In this document: one piece after another, positions 1 to 10,294 of the stretch
Layout: every line of letters starts with the position of its first letter
Position numbering within the stretch: position 1 is the first letter of the stretch
NCBI GenBank assembly: GCA_902530985.1
Contig: CACACI010000007.1
Span: 1-55,782, forward strand
Direction: 5' to 3'
From: an uncultured Alphaproteobacteria bacterium
Lineage (GTDB): Bacteria > Pseudomonadota > Alphaproteobacteria > Methylaequorales > Methylaequoraceae
DNA: 55,782 nt
Notes under the pieces: generated by a model
The model's database searches: none
What the model was told of the DNA's origin: nothing
The model's input: the letters and a program-made list of their open reading frames with translations, nothing else
Translations under genes and position numbers: made by a program

Positions 1-338
1 ATTGCTGAAAATTCAATTCTCTTAAAAGTTTTATTTTCAATTAATTTCTTTTCTTTACATAATTCAACAACATGCCAAGCAATTAGTTCACCCTCTCGGT
101 CTGGGTCAAGGGCTAAGAATATTTCATTTGCTTTTTTGATTCCATTAATGATAGGCTCTGCTTTCTTTTTATCCACAACCCATTCTTTAACAGTAAAGTT
201 CTCATCTTCTTCTATACCAATGCCCTTGTTTGGGAGATCTCTGAAATGACCTATACTAGAAACTACTTCAAAGTTTTCGTCAAGATACCCTTTGATAGTC
301 TTAGCTTTTGCTGGCGATTCTACAATTAGAAGTTTCAT
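1..338 (-). CDS. topA: DNA topoisomerase I, N-terminal part (partial, runs off left edge)
   Basis: Reverse strand reads MKLLIVESPAKAKTIKGYLDENFEVVSSIGHFRDLP...DPDREGELIAWHV, the Toprim N-terminus of TopA; ATG at 338. Confidence 0.95.
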   Translation of the reverse strand, partial: MKLLIVESPAKAKTIKGYLDENFEVVSSIGHFRDLPNKGIGIEEDENFTVKEWVVDKKKAEPIINGIKKANEIFLALDPDREGELIAWHVVELCKEKKLIENKTFKRIEFSA

Positions 339-387
339 GATAATGACGTTTACTATATTTAAAAGTTAACAAAGTCAAAATTAATTT

Positions 388-975
388 TTATTTTTTTAAA
401 ATAATTCTTGATTCTTTTCTAATTAATAACCTTTTAATATTTGAAGTATGTTTAAAAAAAATCATCACTACTATAATTAGCAGTACTGAAAAAAACTTTT
501 CATTTATAAAAAAAACTAATATTAATATATTGATTGAAGCTATTAAAGCGGAAAGAGACGAGTATCTACTAATAATAGCCACAATTAGCCAAGAAAAAAC
601 ATAAAATATTCCATAGTAGACATTGTAAGCTGTTAAACATCCAATCAATACAGCAATACCTTTTCCACCTTTGAATTTAATCCAAATGGGAAACAGGTGG
701 CCTAAAAAAACACAAAGTATCAATAGCTCTAGGTTTGCAAACTGACTTTGAAAAAAAAATATAGTTAAATATCCTTTTAAAATGTCAAAAATGAGGGTTA
801 GTAGGCCTAACTTCCAACCACTTGTTCGAGCTATATTAGTTGCTCCAATATTTTTGGATCCCACAAGTCTTGGATCATTCTTTTTTAATAATAATGAAAT
901 TAAAAGACCAAAAGGGATAGACCCAATAATATAACAAAAAATATAAATAAATAAGTTATCAAAATTTATAAACAA
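388..975 (-). CDS. plsY: glycerol-3-phosphate acyltransferase PlsY
   Basis: GSIPFGLL, GSKNIGATNIARTSG and GGKGIAV motifs. Confidence 0.95.
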   Translation of the reverse strand: MFINFDNLFIYIFCYIIGSIPFGLLISLLLKKNDPRLVGSKNIGATNIARTSGWKLGLLTLIFDILKGYLTIFFFQSQFANLELLILCVFLGHLFPIWIKFKGGKGIAVLIGCLTAYNVYYGIFYVFSWLIVAIISRYSSLSALIASINILILVFFINEKFFSVLLIIVVMIFFKHTSNIKRLLIRKESRIILKK

Positions 976-2275
976 GCCTGCCTCTTACAAATGTCATTAA
1001 GTTTCTTCCCTCAACTAGAATACTGTCAAATGGTGAATTTTTTGATTTGCTATAAAATTTTTCAGGTTTTATTTTCCATGGTTTCTCTAGGTCAAAAATC
1101 ATAAGGTCAGCTTCAGACTTAATATTTAATTTACCCACATCTAAACCAAGAATTTCAGATGGGTTTTTCGTGACTAATGATATAGCTCTTATCAAATCAA
1201 GGTTTTTATTTTTTACTAAACTTAATATCATGGGTAAAAGTGTTTCTAATCCAACACCCCCAAACTCTGCTTGATTGAAAGGTAGTCTTTTTGCATCTTG
1301 ATCTTGAGGTGTATGATCTGATACTATGGCATCTATTGTTCCATCAAGAATACCTTCAACAATTTTTTCTCTATCTTCTTCTGTTCTCAATGAAGGTGAT
1401 AACTTGGAAAAAGTTCTATAATTTTCTAAAGATAGTTCATTTAATAAAAAATAAGGTGGGGCTGTATCACAAGTAACATAAATCCCTTTTTCTTTTGCAT
1501 TTCTGATTATTTCAACTGTTTCTTTTGTTGAAATATGACTTACGTGGTATCGACATTCTGTATCTTTTACAAGCCATAAATCTCTTTCAACAATCATTGC
1601 TTCACAATAGCTTGGAATTCCAGCAAGTCCCATCCTTGTTGATATTTCACCTTCATTGACCATTCCGCCAGCACTAAGTTCTGGCTCCTCAGCATGTTGA
1701 ATTATAAGTCCATTGAACGATTTAACATAATTAAGTGCTCTTTTCATTACTCTTGCATTAGCAACACTTTTATTTCCATCTGTAAAACCAACTGCTCCAG
1801 ATTCATGCATAAGTTGTAACTCAGAAATCTCATTACCCTCGTGACCTCTAGTTATGCAACCAGTACAGAAAACTTTACTAAGTGCAACTTCTCTGGCTTT
1901 CCTTTGAATACTTTGGATAATTGCTGGTTGATCAATTGCTGGAATTGTATTAGGCATACAAATCATTGATGTTACTCCTCCACTTGCCGCAGCCATGCAT
2001 GCACTTTTAATTGTTTCTTTATGTTCTAAACCAGGTTCACCAAGGTTAACCCTCATATCCACTATACCGGGTGATATATATAAATTATTACAATCAATTA
2101 TTTCAAACTCATTTGGATCAACAGATATTTCCTTATTTATTGCCTCTATAACTTTATTTTTGATAAGTATATCTTTTTTTTCAATCTTGTTTTTACAAGG
2201 ATCAATTACAAAACCGTTTTTGAGCAAATAATTGGGGGATTGTTTTCTATTATTAAAAGGATCTTTTAAATTCAT
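959..2275 (-). CDS. pyrC: dihydroorotase
   Basis: Amidohydrolase motifs (ISPGIVDMRVNLGEPG, HVSHISTKETVEIIR, DAIVSDHTPQ); adjacent to pyrB. Confidence 0.93.
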   Translation of the reverse strand: MNLKDPFNNRKQSPNYLLKNGFVIDPCKNKIEKKDILIKNKVIEAINKEISVDPNEFEIIDCNNLYISPGIVDMRVNLGEPGLEHKETIKSACMAAASGGVTSMICMPNTIPAIDQPAIIQSIQRKAREVALSKVFCTGCITRGHEGNEISELQLMHESGAVGFTDGNKSVANARVMKRALNYVKSFNGLIIQHAEEPELSAGGMVNEGEISTRMGLAGIPSYCEAMIVERDLWLVKDTECRYHVSHISTKETVEIIRNAKEKGIYVTCDTAPPYFLLNELSLENYRTFSKLSPSLRTEEDREKIVEGILDGTIDAIVSDHTPQDQDAKRLPFNQAEFGGVGLETLLPMILSLVKNKNLDLIRAISLVTKNPSEILGLDVGKLNIKSEADLMIFDLEKPWKIKPEKFYSKSKNSPFDSILVEGRNLMTFVRGRLVYKF

Positions 2276-2279
2276 TAGT

Positions 2280-3224
2280 TCAATTGCATTTAACCAGGGC
2301 TTTTAAGCAAGCCATTCTTACGGCAACTCCCATTCTTACTTGTTCAAAAATTGCCGATCTGTCAAGATCATCGGCAAGTTCAGAGTCTATTTCAACTCCT
2401 CTATTCATCGGTCCAGGATGAAGAATTAATGCATCAGATTGCGCATATTTTAATTTATCTCTATTCAGACCATAAAATCTAAAATATTCTCTTATTGATG
2501 GTACAAAAGACCCTGACATTCTCTCAAGTTGTAATCTTAGCATTATAATTATATCAACATCTTTTAACCCATCTTTCATTTTATAAAAGACTTTAACGCC
2601 CAATGATTCAATGTCTTTTGGAATAAGTGTCGCTGGACCAATTACCCTTACTTCAGCTCCTAAGGTGTTAAGAAGGTGGATATTAGACCTAGCTACTCTA
2701 CTGTGCATAATATCACCGCAAATAGCAATTTTTAAACCTGATATTGTTTTTTTTCTGCTTAAAATAGTAAGTGCATCTAAAAGTGCCTGAGTAGGGTGTT
2801 CATGGGGCCCATCACCAGCATTAATTACTCCACAATTTACTTTCTCTGATAAAAGTTTTACTGCTCCAGCATCATGATGTCTCACCACAATTAGGTCAGG
2901 TTGCATTGCATTTAGTGTCATTGCAGTATCAATTAGAGTTTCACCTTTTTTTATTGAACTTGAAGCTACAGAAATATTTAACATATCAGCACCAAGTTTT
3001 TTTCCGGCAAGGTCAAATGAAGTTCTGGTTCTTGTAGAATTTTCAAAAAATAAATTAATGCAAGTTTTATTTTTTAAGATATTAAGCTTTTTTCCGTTAT
3101 CTTTGAGATAAATTACATATTTTTGAGATAGGTCTAATAAAAAATTGATCGAGTCTGGAAGAAGTCCCTCAATCCCAAGGAGATGTTTATGAGGATAACT
3201 TTTTAGTTTGATTTCCTCTTTCAT
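2280..3224 (-). CDS. pyrB: aspartate carbamoyltransferase catalytic subunit
   Basis: [24 protein letters not shown] and [12 protein letters not shown] motifs. Confidence 0.97.
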   Translation of the reverse strand: MKEEIKLKSYPHKHLLGIEGLLPDSINFLLDLSQKYVIYLKDNGKKLNILKNKTCINLFFENSTRTRTSFDLAGKKLGADMLNISVASSSIKKGETLIDTAMTLNAMQPDLIVVRHHDAGAVKLLSEKVNCGVINAGDGPHEHPTQALLDALTILSRKKTISGLKIAICGDIMHSRVARSNIHLLNTLGAEVRVIGPATLIPKDIESLGVKVFYKMKDGLKDVDIIIMLRLQLERMSGSFVPSIREYFRFYGLNRDKLKYAQSDALILHPGPMNRGVEIDSELADDLDRSAIFEQVRMGVAVRMACLKALVKCN

Positions 3225-3269
3225 TAAAACTGAATACTATAGTTTATATTTAATTGTTCAACTATCTAA

Positions 3270-4502
3270 TTAAATAATTTTCTTTTTTTTAAGTTTTTCT
3301 AGATCATCATTTTTTAATTTTAAAAATTGTCTTAGCACTTTTTCGGTATCTTGTCCTAACAAGGGTGGAGATTTTTTATACTTTATTTTTGATTGTGAAA
3401 AATTCATAGGACTCCCAATTAATTTAATTTTCTTATTTTTTGACTTAGGGTGCTTCATAGAAATTATCATCTCTCGCCACTTTACTTGTTGATCATTGAA
3501 AACTTGTTTTAGATTATTTATAGGCCCACAAGGGACATTACATTTTGTTAGACCTTTTACCCATTGATTAATTGTTTTTTTTTTTGTAACATCTTTTATT
3601 ATCTTATTTAAATAATTTCTATTTTTGACTCTCGAGGAATTAGTTTTAAATTTAGAGTTTTTGTATATTTCCGGAATATCAGCAAATTCACAAAAACTTT
3701 TAAATTGTCTGTCATTTGCTATTGCCAACACCATTAAACCATCCCTTGCTTCAACCGTTTGGTAAGGAACTATTGAAGGATGGTCATTTCCGATTCTTTT
3801 AGGGATTGATCCAGACAAAAGATAGTTTTGTGCAACGTAACTTAACCAAGAAACTTGAGAATCCATTAACGAAATATCAAGATGCTGTCCTTTTCCAGTT
3901 TCTTCTTTGAATCTAAGAGCAGATAAAATGGCGATAGTTGAATATAGTCCAGTTATAATATCTGAAACGCCAACACCAATTTTTGTTGGGCTTCCTTTTT
4001 CTTCTCCAGTTATACTCATAATTCCGCCCATTGCTTGGACTAAGTAATCATACCCACCTCTTTTTGAATAAGGACCAGTTTGGCCAAACCCTGTTATCGA
4101 ACAATAAATAATTTCTGGATTTATTCTTTTTATGCTTTTGTAGTCCAAACCATATTGTTTCAAATTCCCAACTCTAAAATTCTCAACTAATATATGACAT
4201 TTCTTTACTAGTTTCTTTGCTAGGTTTTGGCCTTCTTTTTTTGTGAGATCAATTTCAACAGATTTTTTATTTCTATTAACACTCAAAAAATAGGCACTTT
4301 CCTTGGGGTCTTTACAGTCTTTATCTAAATATGGAGGGCCTAAGTTTCTTGAATCATCTCCGGTTATAGGTCTTTCAATCTTTATAATATTAGCCCCAAG
4401 ATCGCCAAGGATTTGAGTGGATGTTGGCCCTGCTAGAACTCGAGTAAGATCCAAAACATTAATTCCATCAAGTGGTTGTTTAATTTTGTTATTCATTCCC
4501 AA
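3270..4502 (-). CDS. CaiB/BaiF family CoA transferase
   Basis: LDGINVLDLTRVLAGPTSTQILGDLGANIIKIE and GGYDYLVQAMGG; class III CoA-transferase signatures. Confidence 0.93.
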   Translation of the reverse strand: MGMNNKIKQPLDGINVLDLTRVLAGPTSTQILGDLGANIIKIERPITGDDSRNLGPPYLDKDCKDPKESAYFLSVNRNKKSVEIDLTKKEGQNLAKKLVKKCHILVENFRVGNLKQYGLDYKSIKRINPEIIYCSITGFGQTGPYSKRGGYDYLVQAMGGIMSITGEEKGSPTKIGVGVSDIITGLYSTIAILSALRFKEETGKGQHLDISLMDSQVSWLSYVAQNYLLSGSIPKRIGNDHPSIVPYQTVEARDGLMVLAIANDRQFKSFCEFADIPEIYKNSKFKTNSSRVKNRNYLNKIIKDVTKKKTINQWVKGLTKCNVPCGPINNLKQVFNDQQVKWREMIISMKHPKSKNKKIKLIGSPMNFSQSKIKYKKSPPLLGQDTEKVLRQFLKLKNDDLEKLKKKKII

Positions 4503-4965
4503 AGTTATTAAAATTAAGAAAATCTTCTAAAATTACTTTAGCTGCAAATTTATCCAGGTCTTTTTTTTGTTGTTTCTTATTTACAAAAAGATTTTCTGTC
4601 ATACTCTCTGCTTCAATACTTGTGAAGTTTTCATCCCAAAAATATATTGGAAGTTTAATATTATTATTCTTTAAAAAAAAATCTATATTTCTTGTTATAT
4701 CTTTAATTGACTGGCTCATTCTATTAATTTTTTTTTTTTCATCAATTGGCAAACCAACTAAAATACCACCAATATTAAAATCTAGAATAATTTTTTTTAT
4801 ATTTTGATTAAATTCTTTATTTTTTTTTATTGTTTTCATGGGCATGCTTATTTTATGATTATCATCTGAAATTGCTATACCAACCTTCTTTTTTCCGCAA
4901 TCAAGGCAGATAATTTTTTTTTTATTAGTTTTTTTTTTAAACTCTTTTATATTGCGAACAAGCAT
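4489..4965 (-). CDS. ruvX: Holliday junction resolvase RuvX/YqgF
   Basis: CLDCGKKKVGIAISD, GILVGLPI and WDENFTSIEAE motifs. Confidence 0.9.
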   Translation of the reverse strand: MLVRNIKEFKKKTNKKKIICLDCGKKKVGIAISDDNHKISMPMKTIKKNKEFNQNIKKIILDFNIGGILVGLPIDEKKKINRMSQSIKDITRNIDFFLKNNNIKLPIYFWDENFTSIEAESMTENLFVNKKQQKKDLDKFAAKVILEDFLNFNNFGNE

Positions 4966-5003
4966 ACCTGATGTTATTTATAAATTAATCTAGTTTATTA
5001 TTT

Positions 5004-5291
5004 ATGTCCATTGATAATTCAACAGTAAAAAAAGTTGCTCTATTAGCTAGAATAGAAATTCAAAAAAATGATGAGGCTGCTCTTATAGATGAATTGAATA
5101 ATATTATAGGATGGGTTGACGAATTAAAGAAAGTTAATACTGAAGATATTGAACCAATGTTATCAGTTTTTAATGAAACTATGAACATGCGCAAAGATAA
5201 TCCACAATCAAATTACACAAATGAATTGATTCTTAAAAACTCTCCTGAGAATAATGCAGGATTTTTTGTTGTACCAAAGGTTGTAGAGTGA
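5004..5291 (+). CDS. gatC: Asp-tRNA(Asn)/Glu-tRNA(Gln) amidotransferase subunit GatC
   Basis: GatC-type sequence (VKKVALLARIEI, LNNIIGWVDELKKVNTEDIEPM); upstream of gatA. Confidence 0.95.
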   Translation: MSIDNSTVKKVALLARIEIQKNDEAALIDELNNIIGWVDELKKVNTEDIEPMLSVFNETMNMRKDNPQSNYTNELILKNSPENNAGFFVVPKVVE

Positions 5292-6739
5292 CAGATTTCT
5301 CAAGCCTTACAATTACTTCTGCAATTAATGGTTTAAAAAATAAAGAATTTACCTCGCAAGAATTAGTTCAATTTTTTATAGAAAAGATTAAACAAAATAA
5401 ACATTTGAACTGTTTTATAACGCATACATTTGAACAAGCTATAGATATGGCTAAAATTGCTGATAAAAGAATAAGTGCTAAAAATCATAGAATGCTAGAA
5501 GGTATTCCAATAGGCATGAAAGATTTGTTTTGTACTAATGGAATAAAAACTACTGCGGGATCAAAAATTTTAGAAAATTTTATTCCTTTTTATGAGTCAA
5601 CAGTATCAAAAAACCTTTGGGATTCTGGAGCCATTATGCTTGGAAAAACAAATATGGATGAGTTTGCAATGGGTTCAGCAAATACAACAAGTTTTTTTGG
5701 CAATGTAATTAACCCCTTAAAGTCTTTTTCTAATCAAAAGAAAGATCTTGTTCCTGGAGGATCTTCAGGTGGTTCAGCTTCCGCTGTTTCTTCTGGTTTG
5801 TGTTTGGGTGCAACAGGATCAGATACAGGTGGTTCTATTCGTCAACCAGCATCTTTTTGTGGTTTGGTTGGACTAAAACCAACTTACGGAAGATGTTCAA
5901 GGTTTGGGATGATAGCTTTTGCTTCATCTCTCGATCAAGCTGGACCAATTGCTCAAACAGTTGAAGATGCAGCTCTAATGCTACAATGCATGACAAGTTT
6001 TGATGAAAAAGATTCAACAAGTTCAAGAAATGAAATTCCAAATTATCTGGATTATAAGAATTATAGGCTTAAAGGAAAAAAAATAGGAATACCAAAAGAA
6101 TATTTAATTGAAGGATTGAATAATGAAATAAAAGAAGTTTGGGATAATTGCATTAATTGGTTTAAATCAGAGGGTGCGGAAATAGTTGATATATCTCTTC
6201 CGCATACAGAATCAGCCTTACCAACTTATTATATTATAGCTCCGGCGGAAGCATCTGCTAATTTAGCAAGATATGATGGTATTAGATATGGTTTTAGACA
6301 AAAGGAAAAAGATTTGAAAGATCTGTATCAAAAAACTCGAGGACTTGGTTTTGGAAAAGAAGTTAAAAGAAGGCTTATGATTGGCACGTATGTTCTATCC
6401 GCTGGTTATTATGATGCCTATTATTTGAAAGCTTTGAAAGTCAGAAAATTAATTTCTAAAGATTTTGAAGAAGCATTTAAAATCTGTGATTTAATTCTAA
6501 CTCCAACTACTCCAAATGTAGCCTTCCCTATAGGTGAAAAACAAACAGATCCAATTGAAATGTATTTAAATGACGTTTTGACTGTTCCAGCTAGTCTGGC
6601 TGGTTTGCCAGCGATATCTGTTTCTTCAGGTTTTAATAAAGAAAAACTCCCAATAGGTCTTCAAGTAATTGGCAAACCATTTGATGAAATCTCTATTCTA
6701 GGCGCAGGAAATGCTATTGAAAAGTTACGAGGGTTTTAA
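5288..6739 (+). CDS. gatA: Asp-tRNA(Asn)/Glu-tRNA(Gln) amidotransferase subunit GatA
   Basis: Amidase signature GGSSGGSASAVSSGLCLGATGSDTGGSIRQPASFCG. Confidence 0.98.
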   Translation: MTDFSSLTITSAINGLKNKEFTSQELVQFFIEKIKQNKHLNCFITHTFEQAIDMAKIADKRISAKNHRMLEGIPIGMKDLFCTNGIKTTAGSKILENFIPFYESTVSKNLWDSGAIMLGKTNMDEFAMGSANTTSFFGNVINPLKSFSNQKKDLVPGGSSGGSASAVSSGLCLGATGSDTGGSIRQPASFCGLVGLKPTYGRCSRFGMIAFASSLDQAGPIAQTVEDAALMLQCMTSFDEKDSTSSRNEIPNYLDYKNYRLKGKKIGIPKEYLIEGLNNEIKEVWDNCINWFKSEGAEIVDISLPHTESALPTYYIIAPAEASANLARYDGIRYGFRQKEKDLKDLYQKTRGLGFGKEVKRRLMIGTYVLSAGYYDAYYLKALKVRKLISKDFEEAFKICDLILTPTTPNVAFPIGEKQTDPIEMYLNDVLTVPASLAGLPAISVSSGFNKEKLPIGLQVIGKPFDEISILGAGNAIEKLRGF

Positions 6740-8190
6740 TGGAATATTATATTCAAGGTGAGAAAAATAAATGGGAAGTTATTTTGGGTTTAGAAGTACA
6801 TGCCCAAATAAGTTCAAAATCGAAACTTTTCTCTGTGGCCTCTACCAATTGGGGTGGTGAGCCTAATTCACAAGTTGAATTAGTTGATTGTGGAATGCCT
6901 GGAGCTCTTCCTGTGATAAATGAATATTGTGTTGAGCAAGCTATTTTAACTGGTTTAAGTATAAATGCTAAGATTAATAAGATGTCAATTTTTGATAGAA
7001 AAAACTATTTTTATCCTGACCTTCCTCAGGGATATCAGATCTCACAATTTGAGCACCCAATTGTTGGAAGTGGTTACATAAATATTGATTGTGAGGGAAA
7101 GAAAAAAAAAATAGGTATAACTCGCCTTCATCTTGAGCAAGATGCTGGTAAGAGTCTTCACGATCAAAATGAAGAAAACTCTTATATTGATTTAAATAGA
7201 TCGGGTTGTGCTCTTATGGAAATAGTTTCTGAACCGGACATGAGGAGTCCTCTTGAAGCGGCAGAATATGTTAAGAAATTAAGGAATATTTTGAAATATG
7301 TTGGAAGTTGTGATGGGAATATGGAAAAAGGTAATTTAAGAGCAGATGTTAATGTTTCGGTAAAACTAAAAGGAGAGGAACTTGGTACTCGATGCGAAAT
7401 AAAGAATGTAAATTCAATAAAGTTTATCCAACAAGCAATTGAGTATGAAGCAAAAAGACAAGTGAAAATTCTAGAGAGTGGAGATGAAATTTTTCAAGAA
7501 ACTAGACTTTTTGATCCTAATGTTGGAGAAACTAGATCAATGCGAGGTAAAGAAGAGTCTCATGATTATAGATATTTCCCTGACCCTGATTTACCCCCAT
7601 TAATAGTAACGGAAGAGAAGATTAATGAGTTGAAAAAAACTTTACCCGAATTACCTGATCAAAGAAAGAACAGATTGATGATTGAATTTAATTTAAGTAG
7701 TTATGATGCAGAGGTAATTGTCAATGATAAAGATGTTGCAAATTTCTTTGAAAAAACTGTAGAAGGAAGGGATTCAAAAATAGTTACTAGTTGGGTTACA
7801 GGTGAATTATTTTCTTTTCTAAAGAAAACTGAAAAAAACATAAAAGCTTCTGGTATATCACCATTAAAACTTGGGGAGTTAATTGATCTAATAATTGATG
7901 GAACAATATCTAACCGACAAGCAAAAGAGGTGTTTGAAGATTATATAAAATCAACAGAAAGTGCAAAAATTTTTGTTGAAAAAAGAGGATTGATTCAAGT
8001 TTCGGATGAACAGGAAATAGAGAACTTAATTAATTCAGTTTTACAGGAAAACCCAAAAATGTTAGAGCAATATAGAAATGGAAAAGATAAATTATTTGGA
8101 TTCTTTGTTGGGCAAGTGATGAAGGTCTCAAAAGGTAAGGCAAATCCAAAGGTTTTAAATGAACTCCTTAAGAAGATATTAAGTAATTGA
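6739..8190 (+). CDS. gatB: Asp-tRNA(Asn)/Glu-tRNA(Gln) amidotransferase subunit GatB
   Basis: WEVILGLEVHAQISSKSKLFS and DYRYFPDPDLPPL motifs. Confidence 0.98.
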   Translation: MEYYIQGEKNKWEVILGLEVHAQISSKSKLFSVASTNWGGEPNSQVELVDCGMPGALPVINEYCVEQAILTGLSINAKINKMSIFDRKNYFYPDLPQGYQISQFEHPIVGSGYINIDCEGKKKKIGITRLHLEQDAGKSLHDQNEENSYIDLNRSGCALMEIVSEPDMRSPLEAAEYVKKLRNILKYVGSCDGNMEKGNLRADVNVSVKLKGEELGTRCEIKNVNSIKFIQQAIEYEAKRQVKILESGDEIFQETRLFDPNVGETRSMRGKEESHDYRYFPDPDLPPLIVTEEKINELKKTLPELPDQRKNRLMIEFNLSSYDAEVIVNDKDVANFFEKTVEGRDSKIVTSWVTGELFSFLKKTEKNIKASGISPLKLGELIDLIIDGTISNRQAKEVFEDYIKSTESAKIFVEKRGLIQVSDEQEIENLINSVLQENPKMLEQYRNGKDKLFGFFVGQVMKVSKGKANPKVLNELLKKILSN

Positions 8191-8197
8191 GTTATAT

Positions 8198-8289
8198 GGA
8201 GAGGTGGCCGAGTGGCTGAAGGCGACGGTTTGCTAAACCGTTATAGGTGGCAACATCTATCGTGGGTTCGAATCCCATCCTCTCCGCCA
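8198..8289 (+). tRNA. tRNA-Ser(GCT), CCA encoded
   Basis: GGAGAGG...TTTGCTAAACC anticodon loop, long variable arm, GGTTCGAATCC T-arm, CCTCTCC acceptor, GCCA end. Confidence 0.96.
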
Positions 8290-8331
8290 AAAAAATCTGC
8301 ACAATAATGGCAAAATGACAATAGAAAATCC

Positions 8332-8802
8332 CTATAAACCAACAATACTATAAAAATATTGTGGTAGAAATGTGGTAACTGATGTTTTTTTAAACAAAAA
8401 ATAAATTAATTGAGATATATAATAAAATATACCAATTACAGCAAGTATCATCGAATAAATAGTAAGTCTCATTCCTATTCTTCTGTCTTCTATTTTTTCA
8501 TTTAAGTCAGAGATAGCTCTAGAATGAATTGTTCTTCCAATTGCAAGAATGACGGCAACCGGTAAGGCAAAATATAAAAGATTGTTAAAATATAGAATAA
8601 AACTTAATAGTATTATAAAAGGAACAGTTTCACAAAAATTTGCATGTGCCCTGATTGCTCTTTCTAATCTTTTATCAATGAAACCAATTGATTTTTTTGT
8701 CTCTCTTCTAAGTCTGACAACATTTACAAACAATTTATGGTAGAGTTTGCATAAATAAATTATTGTTAATAAATATGTTATTTCAAAAATAATTCTTAAC
8801 AT
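8332..8802 (-). CDS. MAPEG family membrane protein
   Basis: Four-helix membrane protein with RAIRAHANFCETVPFIILL (MAPEG motif). Confidence 0.85.
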   Translation of the reverse strand: MLRIIFEITYLLTIIYLCKLYHKLFVNVVRLRRETKKSIGFIDKRLERAIRAHANFCETVPFIILLSFILYFNNLLYFALPVAVILAIGRTIHSRAISDLNEKIEDRRIGMRLTIYSMILAVIGIFYYISQLIYFLFKKTSVTTFLPQYFYSIVGL

Positions 8803-8872
8803 TGAAAAAGTTTAATAAATTTAACATATATAATAAACAACAGTTTTTTTTAATAATTTCAAAAATTAATTA

Positions 8873-10291
8873 ATGAAGCAAGAATTTGCAATACATTGGT
8901 TTAGACAAGATTTAAGGATTAAAGATAATCCTTCTTTGAATTACTTGTCTAAAAAATATAAAAGAATTGTAGCGGTTTATATTTATGATGAGGTTAATTG
9001 TGACAAGAAATTGGGTTCAGCAAGTAAAATTTGGCTTCATCATTCACTAATTTATTTAAATAAGAAACTTCAGGGAAATCTGGTAATATACAATGGAGAC
9101 CCAATCAAATTTTTTAAATTAATTCTTCATCAGTACAACGTTTTAGAAATATCTTGGAATAGGTGTTATGAACCATGGGTTATTAAAAGAGATAGGTTTA
9201 TAAAAAATAATTTGAAAGAGGAGGTAAAAGTTAATTCTTTTAATGCATCACTTTTGTGGGAACCTTGGGAAATATTAAAGCAAGATGGTACTCCTTATAA
9301 AGTTTTTACACCATTTTATCGTAAAGGTTGTTTAAATTATAAGAAACCCAGAATTCCATATACTAGAAAATTTAATTTTTTTGACCACCAAATAAAGTTT
9401 TCAGATATTTCTGGGCTAAAATTATTAACTAATAAAGATTGGGAAAAAAAAATAATTAAGTATTGGATGATTGGAGAGTCACATGCTGAAGAGTCTATGC
9501 ATACTTTCTTTTCCTCAGGGATTAAAGATTATTTTGAGGGAAGAAATTTTCCAATTAAAAAAAATGTATCAAAATTATCACCATATCTCCATTGGGGTCA
9601 AATTTCTCCAAATACCCTTTGGTATGAAGCATTAAAAAATAAAAATAAATCTGATAGTAAAAATATTGATACTTTTAAAAGTGAGTTAGGGTGGCGTGAA
9701 TTTTCCTATAATTTGTTATATCATTTTCCAAAAATATATAGTCAAAATCTCCAAAAAAAGTTTAATAGATTCCCCTGGACCAAAAATAATAAGTTTCAAA
9801 TTTCTTGGGAGAAAGGTAAGACTGGATACCCTATAGTAGATGCAGGTATGAGAGAGTTGTGGCAAACTGGATATATGCACAATAGAGTTAGAATGATTGC
9901 AGGGTCATTCTTAGTAAAAAACCTCCTTATTGACTGGAACACTGGCGAAAAATGGTTTTGGGATTGTCTTTTTGATGCTGATCTAGCTAGTAATTCTGCA
10001 AGTTGGCAATGGGTTTCAGGAAGTGGAACAGACTCGTCACCATATTTTAGAATATTTAATCCCACTACTCAGGCAAAAAAGTTTGATCCTAATGGTGAAT
10101 ATATCATAAAATTTATTCCAGAACTTAAAGAGATACCATTAAAATACCTTTTCTCACCCTGGGAATGTCCTAAAAATATCCTTAATGACATTAATTTTAA
10201 GTTTGGTATAGACTATCCAAGACCTATAGTTGATTTGAAGCTTTCAAGACAAAAAGCCCTTAGTGCTTTTTCAAGTTTAAAAAGTTATTAA
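8873..10291 (+). CDS. phrB: class I deoxyribodipyrimidine photolyase
   Basis: IHWFRQDLRIKDNPSL, GWREFSYNLLYHFP, DAGMRELWQTGYMHNRVRMI and DADLASNSASWQWVSGSGTDSSPYFRIFNP motifs. Confidence 0.96.
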   Translation: MKQEFAIHWFRQDLRIKDNPSLNYLSKKYKRIVAVYIYDEVNCDKKLGSASKIWLHHSLIYLNKKLQGNLVIYNGDPIKFFKLILHQYNVLEISWNRCYEPWVIKRDRFIKNNLKEEVKVNSFNASLLWEPWEILKQDGTPYKVFTPFYRKGCLNYKKPRIPYTRKFNFFDHQIKFSDISGLKLLTNKDWEKKIIKYWMIGESHAEESMHTFFSSGIKDYFEGRNFPIKKNVSKLSPYLHWGQISPNTLWYEALKNKNKSDSKNIDTFKSELGWREFSYNLLYHFPKIYSQNLQKKFNRFPWTKNNKFQISWEKGKTGYPIVDAGMRELWQTGYMHNRVRMIAGSFLVKNLLIDWNTGEKWFWDCLFDADLASNSASWQWVSGSGTDSSPYFRIFNPTTQAKKFDPNGEYIIKFIPELKEIPLKYLFSPWECPKNILNDINFKFGIDYPRPIVDLKLSRQKALSAFSSLKSY

Positions 10292-10294
10292 TAT

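Noticed and set aside
1291-2231. Plus-strand ORFs 1291..1476 and 1995..2231
   Set aside because: Antisense to pyrC with no recognisable product or ribosome site
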